Part shown: positions 46,382 through 57,430 of the stretch, in pieces
Layout: each line of letters begins with the position of its first letter
Numbering within the stretch: position 1 is the first letter of the stretch
DNA from: Hymenopellis radicata
Lineage: Eukaryota > Basidiomycota > Agaricomycetes > Agaricales > Physalacriaceae
Length of the DNA stretch: 64,000 bases
NCBI GenBank assembly: GCA_015501595.1
Contig: JADNRX010000020.1
Span: 248,001 to 312,000, forward strand
Reading direction: 5' to 3'
Notes under the pieces: generated by a model
Database searches by the model: none
Seen by the model: only the letters and a program-made list of their open reading frames with translations
Told to the model about the DNA's origin: nothing
Made by a program: the position numbers and the translations under genes

Positions 46382-46743
46382 AGTCGAAGCCAAATCATTT
46401 CGTAGTCGTTATGTTGGACGCAGCTTCTCAGTGTAGTATGTATATCGTCTCGATAATCACAAGTATTACTACCTTCTGGCGAAAGCCAAAGCCGTCGCCA
46501 CAATCAGCCGCCTTGGAACGATCGCGTTCTTACTGCTCATAACATCTGGAATAACACAAGCACTTCAGCGCCAGATTTTCGGGCAGATCCATTACACCCA
46601 GGACAATGAACCAGTGAGTGACGCTGAGTGATAAACCCATACACGCAACACCGATAGCGAATAAATACAGATGTATATCATAGTCAATAAAACTAGTGGT
46701 TGTCCTCTAGTCTACTCCACAACGGGAACCGAGATACATGGAG
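46382..46743. other. Intergenic region downstream of two convergent genes
   Basis: The first ~120 nt matches the 3' flank of F-box copy 2 in inverted orientation (shared AGCCAAATCAT). The rest shows nothing recognisable. Confidence 0.4.
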
Positions 46744-47766
46744 CTAAGGAGCGTAAAGAGTATGAGAATATGTACAATGATGTCTAAGGCTACAACGATG
46801 GCATAGTGATGGGTAATAGGAAGAGATGGATACAGTACTAGTAGTAGATATTATGGTAGAATAGCAGATTAATTGGCATGAGAGGGCGTGAAGGGAGAAA
46901 AGACCCGCTTGAACATGGCTAGACGAGAACAAGTCAACACCTATCAGGTGGAGAGTAAGAAAGGGCGCACCAAATGCGGGATTGAGAAGCGGCATAGGGG
47001 GTAGCTCGCGGCAGTGGTGCGTGTCCAAGGCTTGTTGGGTTGCGAATCGAATTTCGCATTCAAGACATTCGAAAGCGCTGCAAAGACAGTTGAGTGGGAG
47101 AAGCTGAAGCCGAAGGGGGCGTGTACATACAGTTCATCGGTCTCGTCCGCGATCTCGTGGAGCGCGAGATGCATTTTAAGGGCCCTAACGTTGCCGAGAG
47201 TGTCGCGGCATCCAAAGCGAGGGCAAACGAGGAGGTCTCGCAGTGAAGGACCCCATTTTTCCATTTCTACAATAGCCTCGGCGCTCTAAGAGTAGGCCAT
47301 CAGCTAAGGAATCGCGCATAATATGAGAACTTACACTCGTGACGAGAATCCCTTCGCAGGCGGGGTCGTGTCCGAGGGTTTGGCCTTGAGTACCGACAGG
47401 CAACGTTTTACTGCTGGCAGTAGACGCGGGCGATGCATTTTCGACAACGGTTTCGTCCTCAGAGGTCTCAGCGCTGATGGGCGATGGCGAGGCAGCGCGC
47501 GCAGGCACTTTGATGGTCAGCTGCATGCGACACTTGAGCGCGAATGCCTGGGCTGGAGACAAGACAGGTTCATCACTGTGGTGAGCAATCTCACACAACA
47601 GAGGCCTCGGCACTGTGAATTCCCAAGTGCTGTCCGCATCTTCCTCGGGTTCGACGAAAGAGAAGATGTTGAAGTCGGTGGGGAAAACCGTCCCGTACCG
47701 CTTTGTGGGTGAGCAGGGGGAGTCGTTCTTCATGAAGGTGTGTACGAGAGCACCAAGAGAAACCAT
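46744..47766 (-). CDS. C2H2 zinc-finger protein
   Basis: Exons 47335-47766, 47131-47285 and 46744-47077 give 306 aa with phase-consistent introns of 49 and 53 nt. Two finger-like units are seen: CPRFGCRDTLGNVRALKMHL followed by ALH (C-x4-C...H-x3-H), and CLECEIRFATQQALDTHHC. The N-terminal half is Ser/Glu-rich with VPRPLLCEIAHHSDEPVLSP. It is probably a nuclear DNA-binding or RNA-binding protein. The C-terminal ~70 residues are hydrophobic and Ser/His-rich and may be extended by a missed stop or splice site. Confidence 0.55.
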
Positions 47767-48192
47767 TGCGAAGAAGTCGTAAGTCGTAAGAGGATTATGA
47801 GGATAGACGTGTGGAAGAGACACCAGCTCTGAAGAAAACAGCAGAGAGTGCGCTAGACTTATGTAGCCTCGCGCGACGCGTCCGAACAAACAACGGGCAT
47901 GACTGATCCCATTGTCCGTTGCGTCCACAACGATTGAAGCTTGAAGGCCGGCAGATATGAAAGCCGATATTCCATTGTTGTGGCCTAAGCGCCTCAATAG
48001 GGACACATTCGAGCCACATTAAGTCGTAGGTGGCGAATGTAGCGGCCAGATCTTCGACTTGGAGGGGTTCGACGTACAAGCTAAGATGCTTGCCATAATC
48101 AGCAAGAGTCAGAGAGCACATAGGGTAAGAATAGCTTACTGCAGATAGATAGAAGCTTCATCCACACAGGATCTTCAATTAGCAAAACGGTA

Positions 48193-48445
48193 CTGTACTG
48201 TTTCGACCGGATGTTCGCATAACGCGTAACGCCGGCCCGGGAACCTAACTTAGGATAAAGGATAACACATCACGGACCTTCTTTTCAGGGTAAGTAAGGC
48301 CTAAAATGGAAATTTTCGCTCCCGCCTGCGGCGGGAGTGTCCAAATATAGTAATTCAGACCCTTGTGCCTGCTCACGAACTTGTTCCGTACAAGTTCGTA
48401 GCATAACGCGTCACAGGCCGCGAACATCCGGTCGAAACGGTACAG
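48193..48445. mobile_element. Fold-back TA MITE, copy b (253 bp)
   Basis: Ends CTGTACTGTTTCGACCGGAT and the inverted ATCCGGTCGAAACGGTACAG, flanked by TA. Contains the family's internal palindrome CCCGCCTGCGGCGGG followed by GTCCAAATATAG. It lies 21 bp from copy c. Confidence 0.75.
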
Positions 48446-48466
48446 TAACCCACACAAGATCCAATA

Positions 48467-48719
48467 CTGTACGGTTTCGACCGCATGTTCGCATAACGCG
48501 TCACGCGGGCATGCGAACCGAACTTAGACCAAAAGATAATGCATCACGGACCTGTTTTTAAGGGCGCCTAAGGCCCAAAAAGGAAATTTTCGCTCCCGCC
48601 TACGGCGGGAGCGTCCAAATATAGTAATTCTGGGCCTTGTGCCTGGAAACGAACTTATTTCCTGTAAGTTCGCGGCATAACGCGTCACATGCCGCGAACT
48701 TACGGTCGAAACGGTACAG
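48467..48719. mobile_element. Fold-back TA MITE, copy c (253 bp)
   Basis: Same family and same length as copy b: ends CTGTACGGTTTCGACCGCAT and the inverted TACGGTCGAAACGGTACAG, TA on both sides, internal CCCGCCTACGGCGGG. It is next to the 3' end of the U2 snRNA gene. Confidence 0.75.
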
Positions 48720-48839
48720 TAAACGATCGGAGATCCGGAGCTAACAAAATGAAAACTGGCTATTTGCCGTATCCCGGAGTGCCGCCAATTTGGAAGCACC
48801 CGACTAGATACGAACAAAAGAAAAGAAGGAGTTCCCCCG

Positions 48840-49014
48840 ACGACACAAGCCTATACTGCAGTGGCAAGGTCATCACGTCCCCGTGTTGCAAGCAGAGCAC
48901 GAGGAACAAGGGCGGCAAAAATTAGATAACCAAATACGGGAGGCGGTGCCTCCGTAATAGTGGTTAAACTATTAAGAACAGATACTACACTTGATCTAAG
49001 CCAAAAGGCCAGAG
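48840..49014 (-). ncRNA. U2 spliceosomal snRNA, main part of a gene split by an LTR retrotransposon
   Basis: The minus strand reads GCCTTTTGGCTTAGATCAAG then TGTAGTATCTGTTCTTAATA. This includes the invariant GUAGUA that pairs with intron branch points. Next come a stem IIa hairpin (ATAGTTTAACCACTAT), a GGAGGCACCGCCTCC hairpin, an Sm-site-like AATTTTTG and the 3' stem-loops to about 48845. U2 RNA is the core of the U2 snRNP in pre-mRNA splicing. The first ~11 nt and the promoter are separated from the rest by the retrotransposon at 49015-56796. The 5-bp target duplication CTCTG (minus strand) is part of the U2 sequence. The 3' end is estimated. This copy is probably dead. Confidence 0.85.
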
Positions 49015-49450
49015 TGTAAGGCACTATTCGTGATTTTGACTCTTCCAGAGATTCCCAAGGTCTGATTTTCATTGTAGGATACTTTTTTAGTCTTTTGTAG
49101 CATATTTTGTAGTTTGGTCACGTGATCTTACCATCACGTGACCGGTCATGTACATGCGCGCGCCTCATTGCAATACACTTACTCTTTTACTCCCATCATT
49201 CCCCCACTTGCCTTGTGCATTGGCGGGAAATAGGAGTTCTTATCCACCTTGAGTGGACCCTACCGTCTTGTACGGATCGCAGTGAACAACAGCTACAGGT
49301 TCCGGCCCTATACCGGTATTTCTCGCATTTCTCTCTATTTCTCTGTTTCTTACAGCATTTCCGCGAACGCGGACACCTTTGTACTCCCTGTGGAATACGC
49401 CTGTCGGACGCTACCCAGCAGTGAGGCGGCTTCTCGATTCACGCCTTACA
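49015..49450 (+). repeat. 5' LTR
   Basis: Carries two CACGTG palindromes (near 49120 and 49136) in the presumed U3 part. It ends just before a candidate primer-binding site. It differs from the 3' LTR at three positions: T/C in the CATCATTCCCCC stretch, G/A in CCTACCGTC and C/G in GGACACC. Confidence 0.9.
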
Positions 49451-49517
49451 AAGGTGGACACATTGGGAATCGTCCCGGTGTATTCCAATCTTATCGTTCT
49501 TCCCACTACACAGCACC

Positions 49518-50441
49518 ATGAATGACTACTCATCTCTCATGGCTTCCCGGCTCTCTGCATACACCACGGTTACCGCATCATATGGCTCTATTCGCTCCCG
49601 TGCCCTTGCGTTCACTCAGCGAGAGCTCACTCTCTTTGACCTCGACGATCGCACATCCGAGTCGCCACGTGTTTGGTTGACGCGTGGTGTCCGGCACGAC
49701 ATCCTCCAGCTACGCTTCGACTTGAATGCGCTTCTCGGATACACCACCTCCGGAAATACTGCCTTGATTCACGATCTCACATCCTCCAGTATCATGCTCT
49801 TCATGGGTCACGACGGCTTCGATGCCCTCAACCATGATTGGACAGAGTTTCAGCAGCGGGTCGTCAAAGCACATGACATCATCATGGAAACTATCTGCAT
49901 TGCCCAATGCACATCATCTCACGTCGCGTCTACTACTCCCAAGACTGGAGAGGATCCCTCCTCCGTGACAATCGAGTCAATTTCTTCGTGCACATCATGC
50001 ACGAGCCCGGTCATTCCGGAGCTTATTGTTCCATTTCCAAAATCCCCACTCTTACCAAAGAATCATTCTTCTCTTCACTCATCGACACTGGCATCCCTTG
50101 TTCCGTCGGGGAAGGATCCTCCTGCATTGTCATTATCCGATGCAGCATCCTCTGCATGTAACGAGCTTACGCGATCGACTTGTCTGAGAAGTGCGGCCCA
50201 CCGTATTCTCTTGCAACCGCGCGTCTGGTACTCGAGGAGCCCACTCCTCTTGTATCCTGAAATGTTGCACCCAGATCCATGCACCGTCTACTCCTTTGCC
50301 TCATTGGGCAAGGATCCTCCAGTCTCGCTGCAGAGGCATCGACTCGCAACCACCGTTGATGTCGGGAAGCTCAACGACATCCTCGCGCTCTCCAGAGTGA
50401 AGACTTCTGCTACGAGTTGGGCATATCACACAAGTAAGTGA
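49518..50441 (+). CDS. Unrecognised 307-aa ORF at the Gag position of the LTR element
   Basis: Starts with CACCATG 68 nt after the 5' LTR, the usual place for gag. The first half contains TRGVRHDILQLRFDLNALLG, then MGHDGFDALNHDWTEFQQRV. The second half is Ser/Pro-rich with clustered Cys in SISSCTSCTSP. No CCHC knuckle and no capsid motif I can name. It is the most gene-like frame of the element and may encode a particle protein; this is positional inference. Confidence 0.4.
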   Translation: MNDYSSLMASRLSAYTTVTASYGSIRSRALAFTQRELTLFDLDDRTSESPRVWLTRGVRHDILQLRFDLNALLGYTTSGNTALIHDLTSSSIMLFMGHDGFDALNHDWTEFQQRVVKAHDIIMETICIAQCTSSHVASTTPKTGEDPSSVTIESISSCTSCTSPVIPELIVPFPKSPLLPKNHSSLHSSTLASLVPSGKDPPALSLSDAASSACNELTRSTCLRSAAHRILLQPRVWYSRSPLLLYPEMLHPDPCTVYSFASLGKDPPVSLQRHRLATTVDVGKLNDILALSRVKTSATSWAYHTSK

Positions 50442-50469
50442 ATCCAACGATGACACTCGTACGCGATCG

Positions 50470-53400
50470 ATGTGCTCGTGTGCGCCAGATCACTGCGCTT
50501 GCCTGCATTCGCGCGTCGGGCAGGCGCAAAGATTACTTTGTGAATGCTTTGAGAGTGTCTCGACTTTCTCGCCCGAAGTCCAGTCCAGTGGTTTCATCGA
50601 GGCACTGATGTTGAAGCCTGTTCCTCCGGATCGTCAGCGGGGCCGACATTGTTGCATAAGGCCCCCATTTGTCGAGCGTCAGGATATGTCACACGGTATG
50701 GAAGCGGCGGAAAGAGAAAATTTGCATTGGGTAGTAACTAGGTATAGGAAGACTGGGAATTATCATGTCCTGGAATACAGTCAGAAGAATTCCAACAATA
50801 CTAGGCAGGACGTACCAAGAAGCTTGCCAAATTTCGATCCTCCAGATGTCTCTGTTCCCATCTCCTCTCGGAACTCATCTATCACGTTCTCCTCTTCATC
50901 GCCGCCGAAACAAGTCCAATACATCTTCGACGTCGGCACGAACAAGGATTTCGAACATGTCTTGAGGGATATGCCATCCCCGTGCCGCCCAACGAACGAA
51001 CAATGCGTCTCGAAGCATATGTCGTTCCGGCCTTGGAAAATTGTGTCGAAAATGTCCCAGCCAGTTGGTATCCGAAGCTCGAAGGAGGCCGCCAGCACGT
51101 CCGTCCTGTATTCAGGTTCAGACAAAAGAAAACGAATACGTGGGGACGACGTACTGGTGCGGAGAGCGATGATGATGACTTTACCCGCCACGAATGTGGT
51201 CCCAGAATTCGGCGTTCCGTGCCGAACAATCGAAGATCTGGATCTGAAAGAGAGTGAATGTCGTGAATTCAAGGCAAGGCCAAGCAACAGGCACCAAGTA
51301 TTTTGTATCGTCAATCCTCGTACCCAATTTTCCTCTGCTCTACACTTGCCCTTGAAAGCTGGGTCTATTACGCGGTCGGCGTCAACTCGAAGGAGGGTCC
51401 TCTGGAAGCAGCAAAGCTGGAGCCAGTATACGCTCGCCAGCGCAAAGCCGTATTGACGAGATCCCTGGCGCTCGGATCCGTATCCTCAAAAATTGAGGCA
51501 AGCGTTATCACGAAGAATTCGGCTACGGGCGAAGAAGGGCGAATCCATATCCATGGCCGCGACGTGGTGGTCGAGATGAAAGAGGTGTGCACAGCCACTC
51601 AAGCTATCGCCGGAGCAGTCATACTCGTTCTGGTCTCGACTCGGAATACGCACCATGGCGTTGGTATTCCTGGTCGCAATGTAGAACAAATTACTGTGTA
51701 TTTTCTACACTACAAACACGCGAACGAGACTGAATTAGTGGGTATCTCCGGTAACCCAAACGCAAGCGAGTCAACTACCACGTCTGAAAGCTTCCGCGTC
51801 CACATGCTCTCATGCAACGAAGGCGTAGGGGGGCAGTACCGGGGAGACAAGAGGAAAAAGCCCACCTTCGTCGCACTCGGAATGCGGAAGCGGAAAAAAC
51901 CTCGCCATAATGATCCTGGGGGGCTAACGCGACAATTAGTGCAATGTCAACAAGGCCGAAAGACAGCGCACTTACAGCGATGTAGCCAAGCGATCCGAGG
52001 AAGTCGAACAAGGACGGTGGAAGACGTCGCGGCGGATGAACGTTCAACTTCAACCGAACTCGGCTCTGGACTTGCAATGCTTGAAGATGTAGATCTGAAA
52101 TTCAGTCAGGTTGAGACAAAAACTACGCACCATTTCTCGTTGAGAGGCACCAAGCCGTACAGCTTGTGCATCCTGTTCGTTTCACTGTCATTCCCGAAAC
52201 GAGTCCAATCCAGACTCGATAGCGGCGCGTTCCTAGACGATGGAAGTCTGCCGGGTCTTCCAAGACGTGTCCGATCCAAGTATTGGCAACAGATGATGAC
52301 CACAGAAGATGTGGATGGGAGTCAGGCCAAGCAGTCCCGCAGATTCAAGACTGCGGGAGAGAACACGCACCAAGAATCCCACTTGATCATCGTCGTCGAC
52401 ATTACAGTCATCCTCTCCCAGGAACACGGATTCGACGCCGCGGTCGTCTTGGGTGTGCGCCTTCCCGAAGCTGGAGAAAAGTCGCGTCCAGGTAAAGAGA
52501 CATCCGGGACCATGATGCGTCGAACGGGACTTGGCGGCGTAATGACGACTGTTATTCGAGCCGTCGAAGATTCGGTCTTATGCGAACTCGGAACGGAGGT
52601 TGATGCTGCGGAAGATTCAGATCTTCGGGCCAGTCAGTACCGCGAATGGAAGACGCACCAAGCAAACACTCACCAAAGACCCAAGTTTAGTGTCAAGCTT
52701 CACGGCAGAGGCATATTCCCATCTTCCATTTCAGATCGAGACCAAGCCCAATTCGTACTCATTGGCGACATGAACGCAAAGATTCGACGGGCCCCGAAGG
52801 ATAAGTCGCTCCGGGTTCTCCTCAAGCGAAGGTCCGCGGCAACACCATCGTTGCCAGTTGGCTTTGGGTCCTCGCGGTCGAATGCGAGTTCGGACGCGAG
52901 AATGGCGTTCTCAGGCGAAGAGGACGAATCCGCGGTCATGACATGGTGGTGGCAGGACAAAGAAGCATAGCACAGCCACCGTGGGACATGCTGAAGAATT
53001 TACCATTATTTCGAAACGGGAATTGTGTCAAATCGAGTTGTATTTACACAACTACAGTGAATACAGAAGTTGGCGCAGCCTCGGCATTACTGGACAGCAA
53101 TTCTATCAAAGTCTACTGCTCGACTCGCGCGCCGAAGGTGTCGGGGGAAAAGACCATGGGTATTCTGGTCAGGATTATTTCACCTTCATCGCACTCGCGC
53201 TTCAACCGAAGCATCCTTCTACCCAGTGCGATCCTGGGGGGCTCACGCAGGACCCATTGTCGGGCAGGATGTCGGAATACTGGCTAGAGAAAGAACGATT
53301 AGGACACTCTCAACGAAGACAAACGAGAGCGTACCGAGTCATGGGACGGCGGTACAGTCTGTGGCAGACTGTTATCTCGCGCGACAAAGGCGTCGGGGGC

Positions 53401-56360
53401 ACTATCAGGTCAAATATCGCCAACAAGATCCTGGGGGGCTGACGCGAGACGAATCGTGTGACAGCAAACTACAGACAATGAGAAAATCAATGTCTTGTCA
53501 ACGAAATCGAACGATATCGTGCCGAAGTAGGCCTCAAGACGCGCATGGTTTAGAGGACAAGTTGGATCATGGGGCACTGATGCCGCTTGAAAACGTGAAG
53601 ACGACATCAATACGACTTGCAGACAGCGACATCGCTATGAGCCAGAACAGAGTCCTTTCCCTAGTGATCGAACATGGCGTGCCCGGGACGAATATTCCAG
53701 TCCTTGAAGAGACGAATGTCAAATTGAGTCAATCCCGCAGAGACAGGTCAGGGCAGAAGACGCACCATATACTACTGCCAGACTCGAATCCCCGAGGCGC
53801 ATGTACCGTTCTCTCTTTCATCTCCCTCCAAAAACGAATCCGGTTTCAATTCGACGGCATCGCGAACCGACGTCTCGCCGAAGCTGGCCAGAACAAGTTG
53901 ATGGCGGCTCCAGAGATTCGGAGAGCGAAGACGGAGTGTATCTTCGGTATAAACGCGGTCCTAGAATTTGGTATATCGCGCCGAACAGGCGTAGATCTAG
54001 ATGTGCTCTCAGGTCAAAGCTGGAAGAAGAAACAAGAAAACACGCACTTCGAACTCTTTCAGACTGTAGTGAGGCGCGGTTCGGCGTCCACCTCCTTCGC
54101 AGACTCCTTTAGGAATCCAAGCTCATCGTTGTGCAGCGGCACAGAGGAATCCTGTTCAAGGCGCGCCGCACAAAAAGAGGAAAACAACATGATGGCAGAC
54201 CAAGTGAGAGTTTTGGGAGCTACGGCTAGGACGGTGGCTATTCCTGCCACGAACGCAGCCATAAAATTCGGTGTTTTACGCCGAACAGACGAAGATCTGG
54301 ATCTAGATTTTCGTCAGTTACAGAAACTCAAGACGCATCAAACGAACATGTACCAAAGACCGCGTCTCTCTATCAGTACCAGCTCTATAGTCATTCCTGC
54401 CGGTAAAATCGGAAACCGGGCCTCTTACGCCGTCGGCGCCAGCTGGAACGAGGATCCTTCAAAAGCAGCGAAGCCAGAGCTCATACACGCTCGCCAGCAA
54501 CAGGTCGTATCGATGACATCCCAGACAGTCGGATTCGGATTTCCAAGGATCGATGCGCGCGCTGTCGCGAAGAATTCGCCTCCAGGCGAAGAGAGACGAA
54601 TTCGCAGCCACAGCAAGGTGGTGGCCAAGAGCAAGAGACGTAGCACAGCCACCGCACTAAAGGAAACCATTTATTTCTGCGAAGTCGTACTGCTCGCGTT
54701 GTTTGCTGAATTTCAATTCGAAGATGTGGATGCATTTATTCCAGTACAAGAGGTCAAAGAAATGAACATCTATTGCGACTTCAAACAGGCATTCTCATTC
54801 AGCAGCCCCGAACGAGGTCACTATCAACGTAGGGCTCCAACCTCGCGCAACGAAGGCGTCGGGGGGCAGTACGAGGAAGACAGACGGAGAATTTCCACCT
54901 TCATCACGCTCGTACACCCAGCGAAGTACCCGTCTATAGAGGCCAGCTCACTCTCGGTCACAAACCGCCTACACAATCCTGGGGGGCGCGTCACGTTCTG
55001 GGCGACATCCCGTGAATTATACACTACCCAGACGCTAGAGAGCATCGAAGGATCAGTACGTTGTCAACGAAGTCGAACGACATCATACCTGAGCAGGCCT
55101 GAAGGTAGACAATCAGTGCACTCAAGACGAAGACGATTTGGTGACTACAATGCCACCGCGGCCGTAAGAAAAGCTCGTATCCAAGTCCAAGGAAAAGCCT
55201 TGGGAATGACAGCGACAATTGTCCTTGCTGATGAACCTTCAGCTTTGGTTGGACTCGCTGACGTGTCTGGCATTGTGAAAGATCTATGTTGGTCACGGTG
55301 GTGGGGTCAGAACCTCAGGCAACAAAGAATCCCAGCAGATACATACCAAGGGCTCGACTCAATCGTCAATCGAGAACATTCTCTTCTTGTTGGCATGCCC
55401 GATAGCGGATACCTTCATCGTATCTTGCGAGAAGACTCCGGGCATGACAAGCGGCGAAAGGAGACTTTGAAGATGGTCCAGTCGTTGGAGTCTGAATCCT
55501 GCGGGGTCGACATGGGCTCCGCCATGAGAAATTGGTGTCGAGGCGAAAAAGAACACAATGTGGACTTCGCAGCCCTTGCACCCTGGTCATTCTGCAGCGC
55601 CCAATACTACGCGACGTCGCAGGTCACGAACGACGCGAAAAGAGCTGTGCTTGAGGCGAGAACGATGCCCATACTCACCACGAACGCGGTCCTGATCAGC
55701 TTTCTCTACCGAGCTTCTGAAGGTCTGGATGGGCAGTCAAGGCAGTTTTGCAAATTCAAGACTCAACGAGGGAACACACCCCGTTTACCGCTTACAGACT
55801 CGATGTCCCACGACAGATCCACCATCTCCTCCCTAGTCGCCTTCCGGCAACGAGTACAGTTCCGATTCGACGGCATCTCCACAGGTGAATCCTTTGGAAA
55901 CTGGGCCCGTTACGCGGTCGGCGTCAATTCGAAGGAGGATGCTCTTGAATTGGCGACGCTGAAAGCCCCAAAGACCGATGCGCGTGCTGTCGTGAGAAAA
56001 GTCACGTCCAGGGAAAGAGAGATGGTCCTTCAAACAGCGAAAATCCGTATTGAAGACGTCCAGGTTGGACTGGTACCGTCGAACAGACGAGCACCGGAGT
56101 GTGCCCCGGAACGTATCCCAGGGCGCGCCGACTGGCGCAAAGCCAAGCCACACAGAAACCGAGAGAGAACCGCGCACACAATCATGTGGCGGTTAAGACG
56201 AGAAAGGCCAGCACAGCCACAGAGGGGACTCGTTCGAGCTGCCGGATATGGCTTGCACTGCCACCGGCAGATGCCGATCTCAGACGAAAATCACTCACAT
56301 CTTGGATTTTTACACCGAGTCCGCAGCTCAGACTTCGATAACACTTCCGTAGGGGGGCTT
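50470..56360. repeat. Internal region of the LTR element: degenerate repeated modules
   Basis: Several blocks recur. On the plus strand TCCTGGGGGGC occurs at about 51915, 53232, 53429 and 54978, and GAAGGCGTNGGGGG-type blocks at about 51828, 53118, 53383 and 54857. In antisense these give PPG... and ...PPTPSLRE segments with KV between them. A GACGCCGACCGC-GTAA block recurs (complement of about 51372, 54433 and 55916) and looks like a splice donor on the minus strand. Hydrophobic antisense pieces (LRLLLLATTLLWL, FVAGIATVLAVAP) suggest a multi-exon membrane-protein gene duplicated three to five times. The plus strand also has long open frames (51303-52970 and 53070-56411), so the coding strand is not settled. 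Confidence 0.45.
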
Positions 56361-56796
56361 TGTAAGGCACTATTCGTGATTTTGACTCTTCCAGAGATTC
56401 CCAAGGTCTGATTTTCATTGTAGGATACTTTTTTAGTCTTTTGTAGCATATTTTGTAGTTTGGTCACGTGATCTTACCATCACGTGACCGGTCATGTACA
56501 TGCGCGCGCCTCATTGCAATACACTTACTCTTTTACTCCCATCATCCCCCCACTTGCCTTGTGCATTGGCGGGAAATAGGAGTTCTTATCCACCTTGAGT
56601 GGACCCTACCATCTTGTACGGATCGCAGTGAACAACAGCTACAGGTTCCGGCCCTATACCGGTATTTCTCGCATTTCTCTCTATTTCTCTGTTTCTTACA
56701 GCATTTCCGCGAACGCGGACAGCTTTGTACTCCCTGTGGAATACGCCTGTCGGACGCTACCCAGCAGTGAGGCGGCTTCTCGATTCACGCCTTACA
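56361..56796 (+). repeat. 3' LTR
   Basis: Same 436-bp length as the 5' LTR and 433 identical positions by eye. It is preceded by a purine-rich tract and followed by the second CAGAG target-site copy. Confidence 0.9.
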
Positions 56797-56812
56797 CAGA
56801 GTGGTAAGGAAT
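56797..56812 (-). ncRNA. 5' end of the split U2 snRNA gene
   Basis: The minus strand reads ATTCCTTACCACTCTG; together with the part at 48840-49014 it gives a normal-looking U2 5' region. The CTCTG is the second target-site copy. The exact transcription start is inferred from the TATA spacing. Confidence 0.6.
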
Positions 56813-56831
56813 CACAAAACAGGAAGTCGCG

Positions 56832-56838
56832 TTTTATA
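56832..56838 (-). promoter_or_regulatory. TATA box of the split U2 snRNA gene
   Basis: TATAAAA on the minus strand, 26 bp upstream of the inferred U2 start, a normal spacing for a fungal polymerase II snRNA gene. It now faces the 3' LTR, so transcription from it would enter the retrotransposon in antisense. Confidence 0.5.
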
Positions 56839-56969
56839 CCAGGCGGGTGCGCACGGACCATGCGACCTCGAGGTGAGTGATCACGCGCTCACGCTTGTTC
56901 CCACAATAGGAAGGTGCCTTTTTGTTTGGGACTCACCTTTACCTGCGTGCGCGCACCTCACCTGTGTAC

Positions 56970-57212
56970 TGTAGCGTTTCGACCGCAAATTCACATAACG
57001 GGTCACGGAGGTCTTTGAAGTGAAGCTATATATACACCATAACGGGTCACGGACCACTTTGGCCAGGCACAAGCCTCCAAATAAGGAAATTTCAGGTCCC
57101 GCCATAGGCGGGACTGTCCAAATAAGGCAATTTAAGGGTCTGTGAAGCTGTTCACTGTAACTTCAGACCATAACGGGTCACAGGCTGTGAAGTTACGGTC
57201 GAAACGCTACAG
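56970..57212. mobile_element. Fold-back TA MITE, copy d (243 bp)
   Basis: Ends CTGTAGCGTTTCGACCGCAA and the inverted TTACGGTCGAAACGCTACAG, TA flanks, internal CCCGCCATAGGCGGG. It is inserted in the left arm of the long inverted repeat: removing it joins CACCTGTG to TAGCCCTATATACG, as in the right arm. Confidence 0.75.
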
Positions 57213-57430
57213 TAGCCCTATATACGCAGTCCCCTGCCCTGGTATGACAGCCCATCATATGTGGGCTGGAGCTATCGTTTGATGTAAGGTACCACGTTAT
57301 GAATAATTCCGCGATAGCTAGTAGCCACCTTCCTAATAAATCCTCCCTTCCCGGCATGTGTACCAACCGACTGATGTGTCCGCGCGCGCTCGTTAGTCAT
57401 CCCATGCGCCCCCGACTTCAAGGGTTCTTC

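Larger units (their letters stand above)
49015..56796 (+). mobile_element. LTR retrotransposon, 7.8 kb, no recognisable pol
   Basis: Two 436-bp LTRs (49015-49450 and 56361-56796) begin TGTAAGGC and end GCCTTACA and differ at three positions. The 5-bp target duplication CAGAG flanks both sides (49010-49014 and 56797-56801). A purine-rich AGGGGGGCTT just before the 3' LTR is a good polypurine tract, and TGGACACATTGGGAATCG at 49455 could be the tRNA primer site, though it fits tRNA numbering imperfectly. In the 6.9 kb interior I find no protease, reverse transcriptase, RNase H or integrase motif. It resembles a large non-autonomous (LARD-like) element that must borrow enzymes from a partner. Few LTR differences indicate recent insertion. 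Confidence 0.85.

Noticed and set aside
49455..49472. Primer-binding site TGGACACATTGGGAATCG as proof of a specific tRNA primer
   Set aside because: It starts with TGG and ends in a T-arm-like sequence, but conserved tRNA positions do not line up well. I keep it only as a candidate.
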